Assembly (NCBI GenBank): GCA_016987375.1
Contig: PJRA01000263.1
Coordinates: forward strand, 2,635,072 to 2,665,493
From: Brachionus koreanus
Taxonomy: Eukaryota; Rotifera; Eurotatoria; Ploima; Brachionidae
Reading direction: 5' to 3'
DNA: 30,422 nt
Made by a program: the position numbers and the translations under genes. A model generated the notes under the pieces. That model worked only from the letters and a program-made list of their open reading frames with translations, had not been told where the DNA came from and searched no databases. How positions within the stretch are numbered: the stretch's first letter is position 1; every line of letters starts with the position of its first letter. Below, piece by piece: positions 10,323-22,365 of this stretch.

Positions 10323-13290
10323 TTTTCTTTAAAATTTGAAATATATTTGTGATAAAAATTAAAAACATGTGCTTCTTTTAAGGACCCTGGATATAAAAAT
10401 TTTAGTTAAACGTGTATAATTTTTTTCTATAAAAATAAAAAAAGCTATTTAATAATAATTCTTTCAAATTTTTTATCGTTAAAATTGCTTTAATCAAAAA
10501 TCCAATATAATGATTTTATATTTAGAATTTTTGTGGAATCTAAATTAGAAACAGATTATCGGATAATATTTCAAACCGTTTGAAAATAATTGATTTTATC
10601 ATGGCCAAAATTAGAACAGAAACAAAAGTTCATATTTCAAAAGGTTTATCTAATTCAAAGCTGCACTGCATGAAATCGATTATCAAAAAATATGAATTTG
10701 ATTAAACTAATTCGAAAGGAATTTGATAAAAAAATTGTTGGTTAGTTGGTTGTTTCTATTAAAATAGAACTTCTTTTAGTCTTAATATTTTATTTCTCTA
10801 GGCAATATCTCAAGTTTTTTTGAAACTTTTATCGTATCGATTTCATATTTTGACACTTAAGTGAGAATTTTATGCAATTTTTTTTTAAAGCTAATCAAAC
10901 AAATTCTAAAAACTTTTTTTGATATTATTTTTTTAAAAGTATTATTTTTAGTTTTCTCACATAAAGTGTTAAAACAAGATATTAAAGAAATATTGTTTGA
11001 TTTGAAACGTGTTTTTTTTTCAAAAATATCAAATATCAAAAACTATCTAATATTCTAAATGCATATTTAAGTTAGAATGAGATTTTGTAATAATCTTAAA
11101 AAGATATTTAAAGATAGTATTCTATTTTTCCTCTTTACATAATTCTTTTGCCTAAAAATTTAAATCTATTTAATTAATATTGAAAACATCAGAACTGGAG
11201 GAAGACGCCACCATTAGAATATACCCTGGCAATTTCCTTTTTCAAAATTAATTTTTTAATTTAACTAAACATCGGAAAATAAATACTAATATAATTTTAA
11301 ATAAAAAATCTCTTTGTAAATAAATCATTTATAATCTTAATTTGTTCATTAATATGTTTAATTTCTTAAAAAATTCACATAAAATCGCCTTATGCAAATA
11401 TTCAAGATTAAAAAATAAAAATATTTAAACCATTTTTTTTTATTTAATTGACTTGATTAGATATCGACCGTTAATATTTTTATTTAATACATGTGTATAT
11501 AAAATTTGATTTTTGTGAACAAAAATTCACATTTACAAAATATTTAATCAAAAAATTACAATATTAAAATAAGAATTATTAAAACACTAAATTTATTGAA
11601 GCTAAAACTGAAAACAAAATAAACTATTTGATTAATTAAATTATTTGATTAACAGACTCCAAATTTTATTATTGAAAAATATCTTTTAAATTGTTAACAA
11701 GAAAATTTTTTACAATTTTTACAAATACTTGATTACATTATGAAATTATTTGGTTTGTCCTAAATTTAAATTAATTTGGTTATTTTGGTAATTCTAGTTC
11801 TTACAGTTGCTCCTAACAAATTGAATTAATGAACGGATTAACTTCATTTAGGTGGTTTGGATCTGCTTATAAGCCAATTCAATTGATTCTTTTCAAGCCG
11901 CTTTATAACCAGCAATTGATTTATTATCTTATTGATTGACTTATTGATTTTGTCATATTTTCGAGTAACTTATTCTAATGCGGATCCATCCTACTTTGAG
12001 AAAATTACCAAGTCTAGCGCTAATCACTGCAATTTAAAATTTTGATATTAGCTATATTTTTTTAACTGCTTTTTTTTTTAAAGTTCATTTAGTTTTATAT
12101 GAAAATTAATATGAAATATTTTGTCATTAAACAATCTTTTGCTACTATTTTATTCATAAATTGTTTTTATGAAAACAAATTTGTGCTTTAAAAAATAAAT
12201 CATATCTGATGTAAATCATACATATTTTCGTTTTTAATAAATGATTTTTTTTTGGATTACTTTATTGAAGGGAAAATCTTTAAATGACCAAACTTTCTTT
12301 AAAATAAAGAAGTGTATTTCAGTTAAAGTAAAAGATGCTTAATTTTTGGAGTTTTTACATTTAAATAGGGCTTTATCACTGATTACTAGGATTCAATAGA
12401 ATCTTTATACATCAATCCTTAACCCATCGAAGACAGAGTTTGATAAAAAAAAAAATATTGTTGAAATTTTTAATGTTGAGCATTATTTCTATTTTGATTA
12501 ATTGAAGTGTATCGCTTTTACCACAATATTGAGATATTAGACAAAAACATGCCTAAAAAGTGAGTTTATCAAATGGAATGGTCTGCAATTGGGTTTTGGT
12601 GGATTTTTAATTTTAAACAAATATTATATTTTAAAATTTTTTATTCAATTTTTACGTATAGACACAATATAATTTAAATGTTTAAAAATTTAAAATATAG
12701 AGGCAAAGAAATTGGGTTAGAATATATAAATATATATCATTTTGTATCCAAATAGTGTGACAAACATTTGATTAAGTATAATTAGTCAACAAGCTATCAA
12801 AGATTAAAAAAATATTTTTTAAATTGGTCTATAGCTAATGTAATTTATTTTTACAATTTTATCAAATCTTTACAAAATTTAATTTTAAAAAAAAAATTGT
12901 ATAAAATATATATAAAATAATATAAAATTTGTCCAAAAATTGGTCTTCAATAAAGAGATTAATAGAGGCTGAAATAGAAAGATAATTCACAGAGATTCTT
13001 AGTGGAACCATGAAAAGAGCTATTAAAAGAACGACGTTTTAAAAAAATATTGCTGTCAAATGTCCGATGCCATTCAAAATGGAACTAAATTCCAACACTG
13101 GCCTCGAACATTTGAATAAAACACTTTTTATAGCAAAAAACAATATTTGCTTTTTATATATACTTTACAATTTTTAGAATACAGAAAAAAAAATTACTGA
13201 ACTTGAATCACTTTGATGCCTATATTGGTGTACCGTTTGATTCGACATAAATTTGATAAAAGTACAGGCTTATATAAAAAAAATATGCTG
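10323..13290. other. AT-rich intergenic stretch between the coiled-coil gene and cdc25
   Basis: Nothing I can call a gene. A 34-codon frame at 10601-10705 (+) and a few slightly GC-richer patches (about 11190-11240, 11940-12010, 13030-13110) occur but have no partner exons. The last part, just before 13291, should hold the cdc25 3' UTR. No AATAAA was found on the minus strand within about 150 bp of the cdc25 stop. Confidence 0.5.
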
Positions 13291-14750
13291 CTAAAACAAA
13301 TTGCTTTGAAATCGTTGAAAACGTGAGCTCATTTTACTGACTCGAGCTCGACTAGTCTTAAAAGTCGATGAACAAATCGAATGCTTGTACTGGCTCTCCC
13401 AAGTTTTTGCCTTTGCTCTAAAATGTTTCAAATCTTGAACATGGTCTTGATGCAGCATTGGTTTGTACTCCCTAGGCTCACAATATTCCAGTGTGCTCTC
13501 ATAAAAAGCCTTGTATCCTCCTTCGAGCAAATACAGCTCGGGATAGAACAGTTTGGGATAGGAATTTTTGTTTGCCGCTCGGTCTTGATTGCGTAAGAAT
13601 CTAAGCATGCCAGGACCGCGCTCGGACGAAAACTCGCAATGAAACACAATTATTAATCTCTTGCCCGGTTCAACGTCTTCAAATAGCTTCTCTCTATTGT
13701 CGAAAAACATTTCTATGAGTCTTTCTTTGGTGAATACATTTTGAGCTTGTCTGATATGGCCACCTTCGTACTCGTACGGATACCTAGCGTCTATGATAAT
13801 TAGCTTGCCTATTTGACAGTGGTAGTCGCCGTCAAGTACTTTTTTAAATGTGAATGGCGTTATAACAGACAAATCGTTGTGTTTAACCGAAGTGGTACAT
13901 GGCAATAGATGTCCACGTGATCGATCGCCGATCAGACGATTGCTAGCCTGGCTTGATTCGCATTCATATTCCAAACTTTGCATTATCATTTGATGTATTT
14001 CTTTCATGTTCGAATTGTCGTCCTCATCTACTTGATTTTGTTTAACATTTGTCTCGAACGAAAAATCAAGAAATGAGTTCTGTAGCGAAGTGTTGCGAAA
14101 CGAAATGGGCGTTATTTGTTTATTGTCTATGTTGCAGTTGCCTTTGAGCGTTTTATTAGGAGTTGATAGATTTAGTTTTTTTGAATTTGGCGTTGGCGAT
14201 TGTTTGAAGAGGCATCGACGCGCTTGGAACGGACTAGGCGAATCCAGCGAACAGTTCGAAATGTCCAATAGTTTATTTTTGAATATTTTGGGATGATTGG
14301 ACTCGTCGTCCAAGTCAGAGTCGATGTTGTCCAGATTGGAGTCGTTGTTTTGAGTCTCGGCGCCTAGACCGCTGTCCGACGTGTCTTCGTTGAAATTTGA
14401 CTTGAATCTCTGATGCAACGAATCGGACAATTGCTTGCTGGTCTCGGTGAACACACAGGAAAACGAGTAGTCATCGGTGAGTCTCAGCCGTTTGACTTGT
14501 TGATTAATGCTTTAGGAATAAGAAATTAGTTAATGTTTAAAAGTAAAATGTGTGATGCACTCACTTTTCTTGTTCAAGATGCATGCTAAATGAGCTGGTT
14601 AGGGACATTTTGCGCTTCATGTCGTCTGGTGCTTGAGACATGTTCGAGTTTGTCAGGTCTTTGAATGCAAGTCGATTCCTATAGTTTAACAAAATTTAAG
14701 AATTTAGTTGCTTTATTTTGAAATAAATTAGTCTTTAAATACACTTACAT
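13291..14750 (-). CDS. CDC25: M-phase inducer phosphatase (Cdc25), three exons
   Basis: Cdc25 removes inhibitory phosphates from the Thr-Tyr pair of cyclin-dependent kinases and so triggers S- and M-phase entry. Exons in gene order: 14750-14749 (only AT of the start codon), 14678-14565, 14509-13291; introns are 70 and 55 bp, GT-AG. The total is 444 residues. The rhodanese-like catalytic domain covers about 250-410: an RLIGDRSRGHLLP lead-in, IIDARYPYEYEGGHI at 277-291, the HCEFSSER active-site loop with Cys330 and Arg336, then YPELYLLEGGYKAFY and a CEPREYKPMLHQDH segment. The N-terminal half is disordered and Ser-rich, with a DSGLG motif near residue 85 and several SP sites, as expected for phosphorylation control. 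Codons of exon 3 are more GC-rich than the flanks. The family is certain; starting at the split ATG rather than Met14 (ATG at 14640-14638) is likely but not proven. Confidence 0.95.
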
Positions 14751-14782
14751 TTTTGGTTAGTTAAAAGTTGAATGAAGCGAAC

Positions 14783-14806
14783 AAAAGCGCGTTGTGTGAC
14801 TTTGAA
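14783..14806. promoter_or_regulatory. Possible cell-cycle promoter elements of cdc25
   Basis: About 35-55 bp upstream of the cdc25 start codon lie AAAAGCGCG, a loose E2F/CDE-like GC core, and TTTGAA at 14801-14806, which matches the CHR consensus TTYGAA. CHR and E2F/CDE sites control G2/M genes in animals. The match is short and the order differs from the classic CDE-CHR pair, so this is only suggestive. Confidence 0.2.
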
Positions 14807-17800
14807 TAAATGGATGGAAGGGAGTGAAAAATTAGATTGTATGGTGGTCAAAGCGGTGTTTATTTTTAATTTAAAAATCTAAAAGAAAAAAAGTTGTCTT
14901 TTTTCAAATAGGGAATAGAAACAAAGAAGGTTTGTTTTCTTTTTTTTTAAAGGGTTGTATTTGTTTTTTGTTTTTGAAATTTTACCGACTAGCACTTTTA
15001 CAATGTGACCGTGTCAAATGCAAATTCATCTGTTCAAAATTATTCAATTTTGTTACATCAACAGGTGATTTTATATTCACAAGTCGCTCAAGCATGATAA
15101 ATTGTGTTTACGCTACGAGGAACAATTAACGACTTAAGCCAAAAATTGATAGATAATTCTTTATCTATTTATCTAAATCTCTTGTCAAATTTACATTTTG
15201 TTCGTTTACTAAAACATGTTGTCTCTTCTAAGCCCTAGCAAAAATAATATGATGTAATGTGTGTTGTAAATATTTGCTCTAAAGTTTACGAGCCGTTACG
15301 CGATCTTCAATTTTTCTCACCTATGACTTTTCAAGTGCTCTCTCTCTCGAATCACTCAAAAAGACATTCAATTGCTTTTAAATTGAATAACCTTTGGCAT
15401 ATTTAATTAATAGTTGCCCAAAATCGTTGTTAAATTTCAACAATTTGAAAATACATTTGACTACACACTTAACCTCATTCATACAACTGTAGATACACAA
15501 TTTAACATATATATATATTTAAAAATGAGATATTGACCAAGTTCTTATCCAGCAAAAGTCTAAGAAGTTTAGTTTAGGAGAATATAACAACGAGTAAGCT
15601 TATATGGCTAATGTTGAATGAAAAATGAAAGAATGAATGAATTTGTTAAACGAATCAAACGAATAATTTGTATGCTCATTGAACCGTTGAAATATAAACG
15701 AATAGAATGGAAAAACTAGATTAAATTTTGACCGTTTATAGAAACTAAATAAATAAAATATCGATTTATAGAATAAATTAATGTGAATTAGAGCTTAGGG
15801 GCGAATACTTAATTTATTCTAAATCCAAGGTATGAGGTTGGAAAAATACCTTTGAGTCAAAATGAAATAAATAAAAATTTAAAAATATACTTGCAAAAAA
15901 AAAAATCTAAATTTTGATGAAAAATTATGTGAAAATAAAAATTTTTAACTGACTAAAAATGAACTGACCTAAACAGCAGTAGATAATTAAATTTCTAAAT
16001 TAGAATAGATAGTTCTATAAACCTGTGCCGACTTTAATTGGATTAGATTCGGTAACATGTTAGCTATTCAAAGTGCAGGAAATAATTAAATAAAAATGCC
16101 TAACAAATTAATTTTTTTTCTTTTTGTTGTCGTGTTTATATTAGTAAATCGGATCTTTCTATTACTGTGCCGATTTTGTTATATAATAATGCTAAAACAA
16201 ACACATTATGTAAAGCTTATTTTCTAGTTCTTTTTACATGCGGCATTTGCCTTTAATTTGAATTTTATTTACTTTTTGATATAATAGATGATTTTTATAA
16301 GAAAAAAATTCACATGTTATCGCTGGACACAATCACATTTTTTCACATTTTAGCCGCATATTTTTGACACTTAAATAATTTTTCTTATTTTGATAAATTC
16401 TCCCTAATCACAATAAACTTGAAATAAAAAAATTTAAATTTAAAATAATAAAATTCTTTTGAAAAAAAAAAAATTTTTTTCATATAAACCTAAATTAAAT
16501 CAATGTTTAAGCACATATTTATACATTAGTATATTTCTAACGAATTTGCATTCTATCGAAGCCAGTAAAAATAACGGGCAGATTATTAAAAACTTATTTG
16601 TTTTATAGAGTCGGTTTTTTATGGTATGTAATTAAAACATAAAACTAGTAGGCGATCTTAATTAGATAATTTGATCCGTTATCCAAATCATTAAATTTTA
16701 TCAATGGTATTACCTAGGCCATATTTATGAGCATGTCCATTATCATCATAAAAATCTTATCTAGACCTTAATATCACTTGATGTAAACATATTTAGTTAC
16801 AAGTCATAAATTTACCTTTAGATTTCCTACCGTCTCTTATCGATCGCCAAAGCTCTCAATCTCAAAGAGGCGGCATTTCTTAACTACTTTCTTAGATTTG
16901 CTCTCAAGACGAGCACTCATGCCAAGAACGGCCCAAAACGCTCAATTTTCTAACAACAATCTACAAACAACTGAAGCAAATTTCAAAAACTATTTCCTCT
17001 CTTAATAAAAACAAACAATTCTTTTAATAGCTTAAGTCAGCAGTTGGATGCTTCTTAATGATTTAGATTAAAGAGCCAACTGAAGGCCAACGGGGGTCAT
17101 TTAGATTGTATCATGTATCAAATTATCTTGAATTTCTTAAATCTTAAATATTCGTTTTTTTTTTTTGTTGGCATGTTGAGATGAATTTATCTGTATAACT
17201 ATCTGTATTAAAAAAAAAGATAATTCGTTATATAAAAATGCTAACGTACATTTTATTTAAGATTATATAAAATATCACTAACGAATTAACGTGTTGAACA
17301 TGCTGTTTTAAAGCTAATTTATCTAGCGCGAAATTAAGCAAAATATTTTGTGTCCAAGGTTAGAAAATATTTATCGCATTATATCACGATTTTGTCACAT
17401 ACACAATTTTATTTCCCTATCTTGAATTAATTTCTTAATAAATATTCATTAGCATGAACTTGTCGAACTTTTCAATGTTTTTTTAAATTAAAACTCGAGT
17501 GTAATTATATTTAAATTATATAAACACTTGTTAACACATATTGATATAAAATCTTAATTTAGATTCGCGTCAATGCTTGAGACTGACCTCTATCAACCTG
17601 GGAATATTTTTTCTCATTTAATGAATATAAATTTACAACATTTGACGCTTATATATCATTGTATTTACAACCTAGGATTAAAATTGATTCCCACCAGAAA
17701 ATTTCAATAAATTAAATAAAGTTTACAAAAAATCTAAAAAGATTGCTCTAGCCATTTCTCTATTTTTAAAAGCACCAAGATTTATATTTAATCAAAAAAT

Positions 17801-18107
17801 TGGTAGATTTTTAACCGTTTTAAACTTTCAAGCATCCATGCATTTCTAAAATATAAAATACTTTTTTTATAAACACTTTTTAAATTTAATTAAAAACAAA
17901 ATTAATGTCTTAATCTTAAATTTTTATTTTGAATATTAAAAAAAGTCTTAATTTATATATTTGAATACTAACTTCAGTTTCATTAACCATTTAAACCAAC
18001 TATTGGGTTTGCTAAATTTATTACAATAAGAAATAAAAAAAAAATTAAATTCTCATATTTTTTTTCTAAAACTGAAAAAAGATCAAAATTCAACATGATG
18101 CAATATT

Positions 18108-18235
18108 CATAGTTGCATTTTAAAAATAATTTTGGTTAAACTCTACAAATTCTATAATTTTGATAAATCTGGCTTGTTCCATTTTTTCAGTGAGTTGGGA
18201 TATCATTAGCAGAACTTGTTACTGATGCAACTATG
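18108..18235. repeat. Inverted repeat with 11-bp arms
   Basis: CATAGTTGCAT at 18108-18118 and its exact reverse complement at 18225-18235, about 106 bp apart. Outside the arms GATGCA words recur on both sides. It is a weak foldback candidate. Confidence 0.35.
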
Positions 18236-19824
18236 CATGATCCAATTAGTTGCACTTACAGAACTAATTAAAAGCCTTCAAAAAAAGTTATTTTACCGTT
18301 TAATTCTGTTATTTTGTATCATAGTTAAAATTAAGCAAAAGAGACTAAAATAAATTTTTTATTAGAAGAAAAAAATTTAAAACTGAGAAAAAAGAATTGC
18401 TATTTGATGAAATTTTTTCATTCATTTTTTGAAAATTTCATAATTTCTCCGGGTGGTAGTTAAAAATAAAATTGATTTTGAACGTTAAATTTAAAAAAGT
18501 CAACATTTGTCTTGTGTATTAGCAGTTATTAATGTCTTTTTTATTGTTTTTCCACTTATCTGATTTCGAAAAGCATACCTGTCCATCTCAAGTGGACGCA
18601 ATTGAGGATGAAATGTTAAGAGAAATCGAACTAAAAATTCTTTTCTTAAGCCTAATAAAAACAAAATATAAAACAAACAAAACGACAGGTCTTAATGCGA
18701 TTAAAATTCTTAAGTCTGACAGTTAATGTCAATTTACTCCTAACGAAACAAAAATACCAACAGTTTTTTTTTAACACGACAAATATTTGAATAGAAAATA
18801 GCCATGCAGGATAATTAATCCACTTTAGTCTCAAGTCATTCGTGTAAAAAAACTAATAAAATCCTTTTTTAGAAAATAGAATCTAAAGACTAGTTTCCAA
18901 ATTAAAAAACAAATATTTAATTAATAAAAAATTTCGTATTAAATATAGATTTCAGTTGTTTTCAGTTTTCACTAGATTTATAAACCTTTACAGTTTATTC
19001 GTAAATAAACACAATTGTTTGTTCATTAACAGTTTTTCTTTAAAAAAAAGAAGCTTCTTGAAGTCATTGATTCTAGATTAAATATGATTTAAATATTACA
19101 ATTGTGTCCTATAATTAACACTTTTTTAATAAAAATCTGTGTTATGATATAGCTAACGGTAAAATTTGACCTTGCAGCCAAAGTTAGTTAGTTTTATTAA
19201 ATTTAAAACTATAATTATAATTTAATTATAATTACACCATTGTTCTTTCAATTTACACTGATTCCAATCTTATTCAATCGAGTCTAGTAGTTTTTAATTG
19301 CTCTACAAATATATGTTTTGCATTTTAATTCTTAAACAAGTCTTCTTCTTTTCAAAAATTATTAAAATGTCTCAAATAATTAATACAGCTACTGAAGAAT
19401 AAAACTAAATCTATAAAATTTAATAAAAACAATTAAAAAGTTAATCCAATATCTAAAAACTAAATTTTGAAAATTTTACCTAATTATTAAACAAATGAAA
19501 AAAACATTTCTGATTATTTCTAAAATATTACAATGACTAATCAAAAATCACAAATCGATTACATTGAAAAAAAAAATAAAAAATATTTAGTTTTTGTCAG
19601 CTTATAATTTTTGTTCAAGCAAACATCATTCTTAAATTCAAATATTTTCTATCTAAATTTGAGAAAATAATTGACTCTAATAACATAATGAAAATTTATA
19701 ATGCAAATCTCTAAAACAATGAAAAATATTATTTTTACTAATTCAATTTTTATTAAGCATCATTTTCTTTTGTTTTAAATTTCAATTTTCTTATCAGATC
19801 AGATTCAACAAAATTAATTGTTTG

Positions 19825-19879
19825 TTTCTAGACATTCATAAATGTCACTAGAAATTCGAAATTTTCGAAAATTTCGAAT
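19825..19879. repeat. Hairpin next to a 26-bp perfect palindrome
   Basis: TTTCTAGACATT (19825-19836) pairs with AATGTCACTAGAAA (19841-19854), with a two-base bulge and a 4-base loop. It abuts 19854-19879, a perfect 26-bp palindrome built from three TTCGAA boxes. It could be a transposon end or a cruciform-forming site. Confidence 0.55.
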
Positions 19880-20935
19880 CAGATGTCTACACTAATAATC
19901 AATTTTGAATTTTTGAAAATTATTTATTTATTTAAAAAATGTTTGCAAAAAAAAAAATAAACAGTATGATAGCAATCTAGAATATTAACTTTCCGGAACT
20001 TAAAACTCTCTATCAAATTATTTCTAAAAAGAAAATAGTCTATCAAATTAAAAATTGTAACATGAGCTCTTGTATTGTACGAAAATAATAAGAAAATATT
20101 TCATAAATAAACAAAATTAAATGCTAGGTGGTTCTCTAAGCGATTATATATTTTCAATATAGAATGAATAAAATTTAAAAATGAAAATTCTGTTTTGATA
20201 AGTCAAATAAGCCAGAATTTAATCTAATTTTTTTTGATACTACTATGACTTCAGACATTTGATTCTAACAAAAAAAGATTAGGCAATTTAATAAGCTTTA
20301 ATTATTTTTTTTATAAATGCTTCCGCAGAGAAGAAGAAGCTTAAGACTTGAAAATCTTTTTGATGTAATTACAGTTAATAATACTAAAACTCAATATAAG
20401 CAGATTTATATTAAAAAAAAAGATTTTTTCTTCATTTAAATTGAAATGAAATAAACAATAGACCAAAATTCCTTTGAAATGTGCTAGAAAGTGCTTTAGT
20501 AACGTCAATAAATTAACTTTTAGAAACCAAAATAAATCATATTTTGATTAAGCCGGTCTATTACAAAGAAAATATTTTCTAAGTTTTTTTTTTTTATTTA
20601 TTCCTTTTATACATCCAAGAATTTGACTCACCTGAATGATTAAAAATCGAATTTATTTTATCTTTGATCGGCTAACTTTATCTATTGGGAATATAGTCTC
20701 TTGTCAAATATTTGAATTTGAATTAAATTTTTTCTTCAAAAATTAAACAAACAAAAAACGGCAAAATTCTAAAAATTCATTTATAAGAAATTAAACAATA
20801 TTTATTTGGTTCAACATCTATCGATTTAACAAGCTAAAAATAAAATTTTAAGATTTTTGCCAAAATGCTTACATTTGCTGATCTTTAGAGTTATTTTCCA
20901 GACGTTAAACCTTCTATAAAGTGAAAAAGAAGAAA

Positions 20936-21511
20936 AGAAAGCCTTTGATTAGCATACAAAGAGAAGCCTTGTTGGTCATTTTAAGATCATATGGCTTACC
21001 ACAGAAAATAGTTGACTTGATAAAATTTTTCTACGAGAAATTCGAGTTGAGTGTGATTCTGCTAGAGAGCTTCAAAGTGTCTACGGGAGTCAGGCAACGG
21101 TATTTATTAAAGCAAAGGTTTAAAAAATATTGGGGAATGTGTGAATCTGACAAAAGAAGCCTGAACATCTTTCACACTAGAGGCCTATGGAGGATTATGG
21201 GGATACACTGGCCTAATACATTGTCGAATGCTGACCTATACAAATTCAGGGCCATTAAGTCAATGCATTAAGAACAAAAGATTGCGATGGCTTGTACTTA
21301 GAATGAAAGAGAAAATAATACCAAAAAAAGCCCTTCAATGGACACCACAAGGGCAACGTAAGGTAGGAAGACCAGCAGTAATATGGGTGTCAACAATCAC
21401 GAAACAGCTCATCGAAATAGGAACGACATGGGAGAAGCAAGGGTAAGGGCAAAATATCGACTTGAGTGGAAATCAAAAGTAATGACCATATGCTCCACAA
21501 GGAGTGAATAA
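20936..21511 (+). pseudogene. Decayed non-LTR retrotransposon (LINE) reverse transcriptase fragment
   Basis: The piece begins at reverse-transcriptase motif A (KAFD, then SIQREAL after a one-base frame slip near 20955). It continues through RSYGLPQKIVDLIKFFY to STGVRQ, the start of motif B, and then jumps to the C-terminal tail. The rest of motif B and the catalytic YADD-type motif C are missing, so there is an internal deletion. The tail reads GLWRIMGIHWPNTLSNADLY, changes frame near 21260 to KRLRWL, PKKALQWTPQGQRKVGRP and W, and changes frame again near 21440 to reach LEWKSKV and CSTRSE before TAA at 21509-21511. This tail is typical of LINE-encoded proteins in many animals. Three frames and the lost active site make it non-functional. 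The clade (CR1, Jockey or RTE-like) cannot be settled here. It is clearly GC-richer than its surroundings. Confidence 0.85.
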
Positions 21512-22365
21512 GGAAATAAAAATGAATTTATCTAGTATTCTTAAGATTGTCGTATCATCTGCAAATATATAAATTATTTTTGATTTAAAGCATGACCGTT
21601 TGGAACTAGTTCAAAATGCATAAAGAAAAAAATAATTTAAAAGATCCCTAATTCATCAAAAGCAATTATTGTCCGTTTCGAAAATCGTTCATCTAGAGAA
21701 TTTTTTAAGTAGTTTCCTACAAATTTCAATACGCGGTTAAATACTGAAATCTGTCACAAATCATGAGGAATAACTCGGCAACGTCTGTTAGCTCTCTTAT
21801 CATGGTGATGAGAAATTGTCGGTTGTGAAAGGACATTTGATAATTGACGAGCAGTCGCATTATGATCGAGAATGGCTGGTCTAATTTATTCTTTCTTCCT
21901 CTGAAGACTCCTATCACCACTATTAATTTTGTTAAAACAAATTTTGTACCTTTTCCATTTTAAGGACAATTTTACCTTCATCAAGATATAATTCACTAGT
22001 TACTGCTTTGGCTGTTAGATATTTTTTTCCAATAATGTTTCCAAATTTTTATTTCAAGTTTTTATTTTATGAAATATTTTAGAATCCTATTAACAAAGAT
22101 TATGAAAAAACAAAGAGTTCAAAATTAGCAATTGAACCAAAAGCTCTAACTACAACACCACAATTAATTAGAGGTTAGCTAATTTGATCGCCATATAAAT
22201 GGGTTTACTTGTCGACTGAAGAAAGGTTTTATTTTCAACTAGTTATATTATTAAAATAAATTGAGATTTTGTTAACTTTTGTCAGAAATTTAAAATTTCA
22301 TAATCAAACATAAATTTTTTTTTTTAATAAATTTTAAAAAAAAGGACTGATTTTTTATAAAAAAA
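21512..22365. other. Intergenic stretch with a GC-richer, coding-like patch
   Basis: Between about 21726 and 21920 the base composition rises, and the minus strand is open for 64 codons (including KNKLDQPFSIIMRLLVNYQM) without a recognisable domain. It may be another retroelement scrap close to the LINE. The rest is AT-rich and leads to the start of the gene at 22366. Confidence 0.4.

Larger units (their letters stand above)
14807..20920. other. 6-kb gene-poor AT-rich stretch
   Basis: I find no supportable gene. A few patches are less AT-rich (about 14980-15125, 15210-15370, 16830-16990, 17040-17110, 18540-18720), but none shows a conserved domain, consistent exons, or a tRNA-like A/B box. 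Inverted repeats occur near 18108-18235 and 19825-19879. Confidence 0.5.

Noticed and set aside
10601..10705. 34-codon frame on the plus strand starting MAKIRTETKVHISKG
   Set aside because: It reads protein-like but is short, has no partner exon or known motif, and is not enough for a gene call.
10857..11058. Two overlapping open frames on opposite strands
   Set aside because: Low-complexity Phe/Ile/Lys/Leu products typical of random AT-rich DNA.
14932..15129. 65-codon plus-strand frame upstream of cdc25
   Set aside because: Phe/Cys-rich, no domain, no splice partners; probably chance.
16837..16920. 27-codon minus-strand frame in a GC-richer patch (MSARLESKSKKVVKK...)
   Set aside because: It might be a first exon with a GTAGTT donor, but I found no following exon and no known family.
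18532..18726. 64-codon plus-strand frame
   Set aside because: The middle looks slightly protein-like, but there is no recognisable family and no neighbouring exon.
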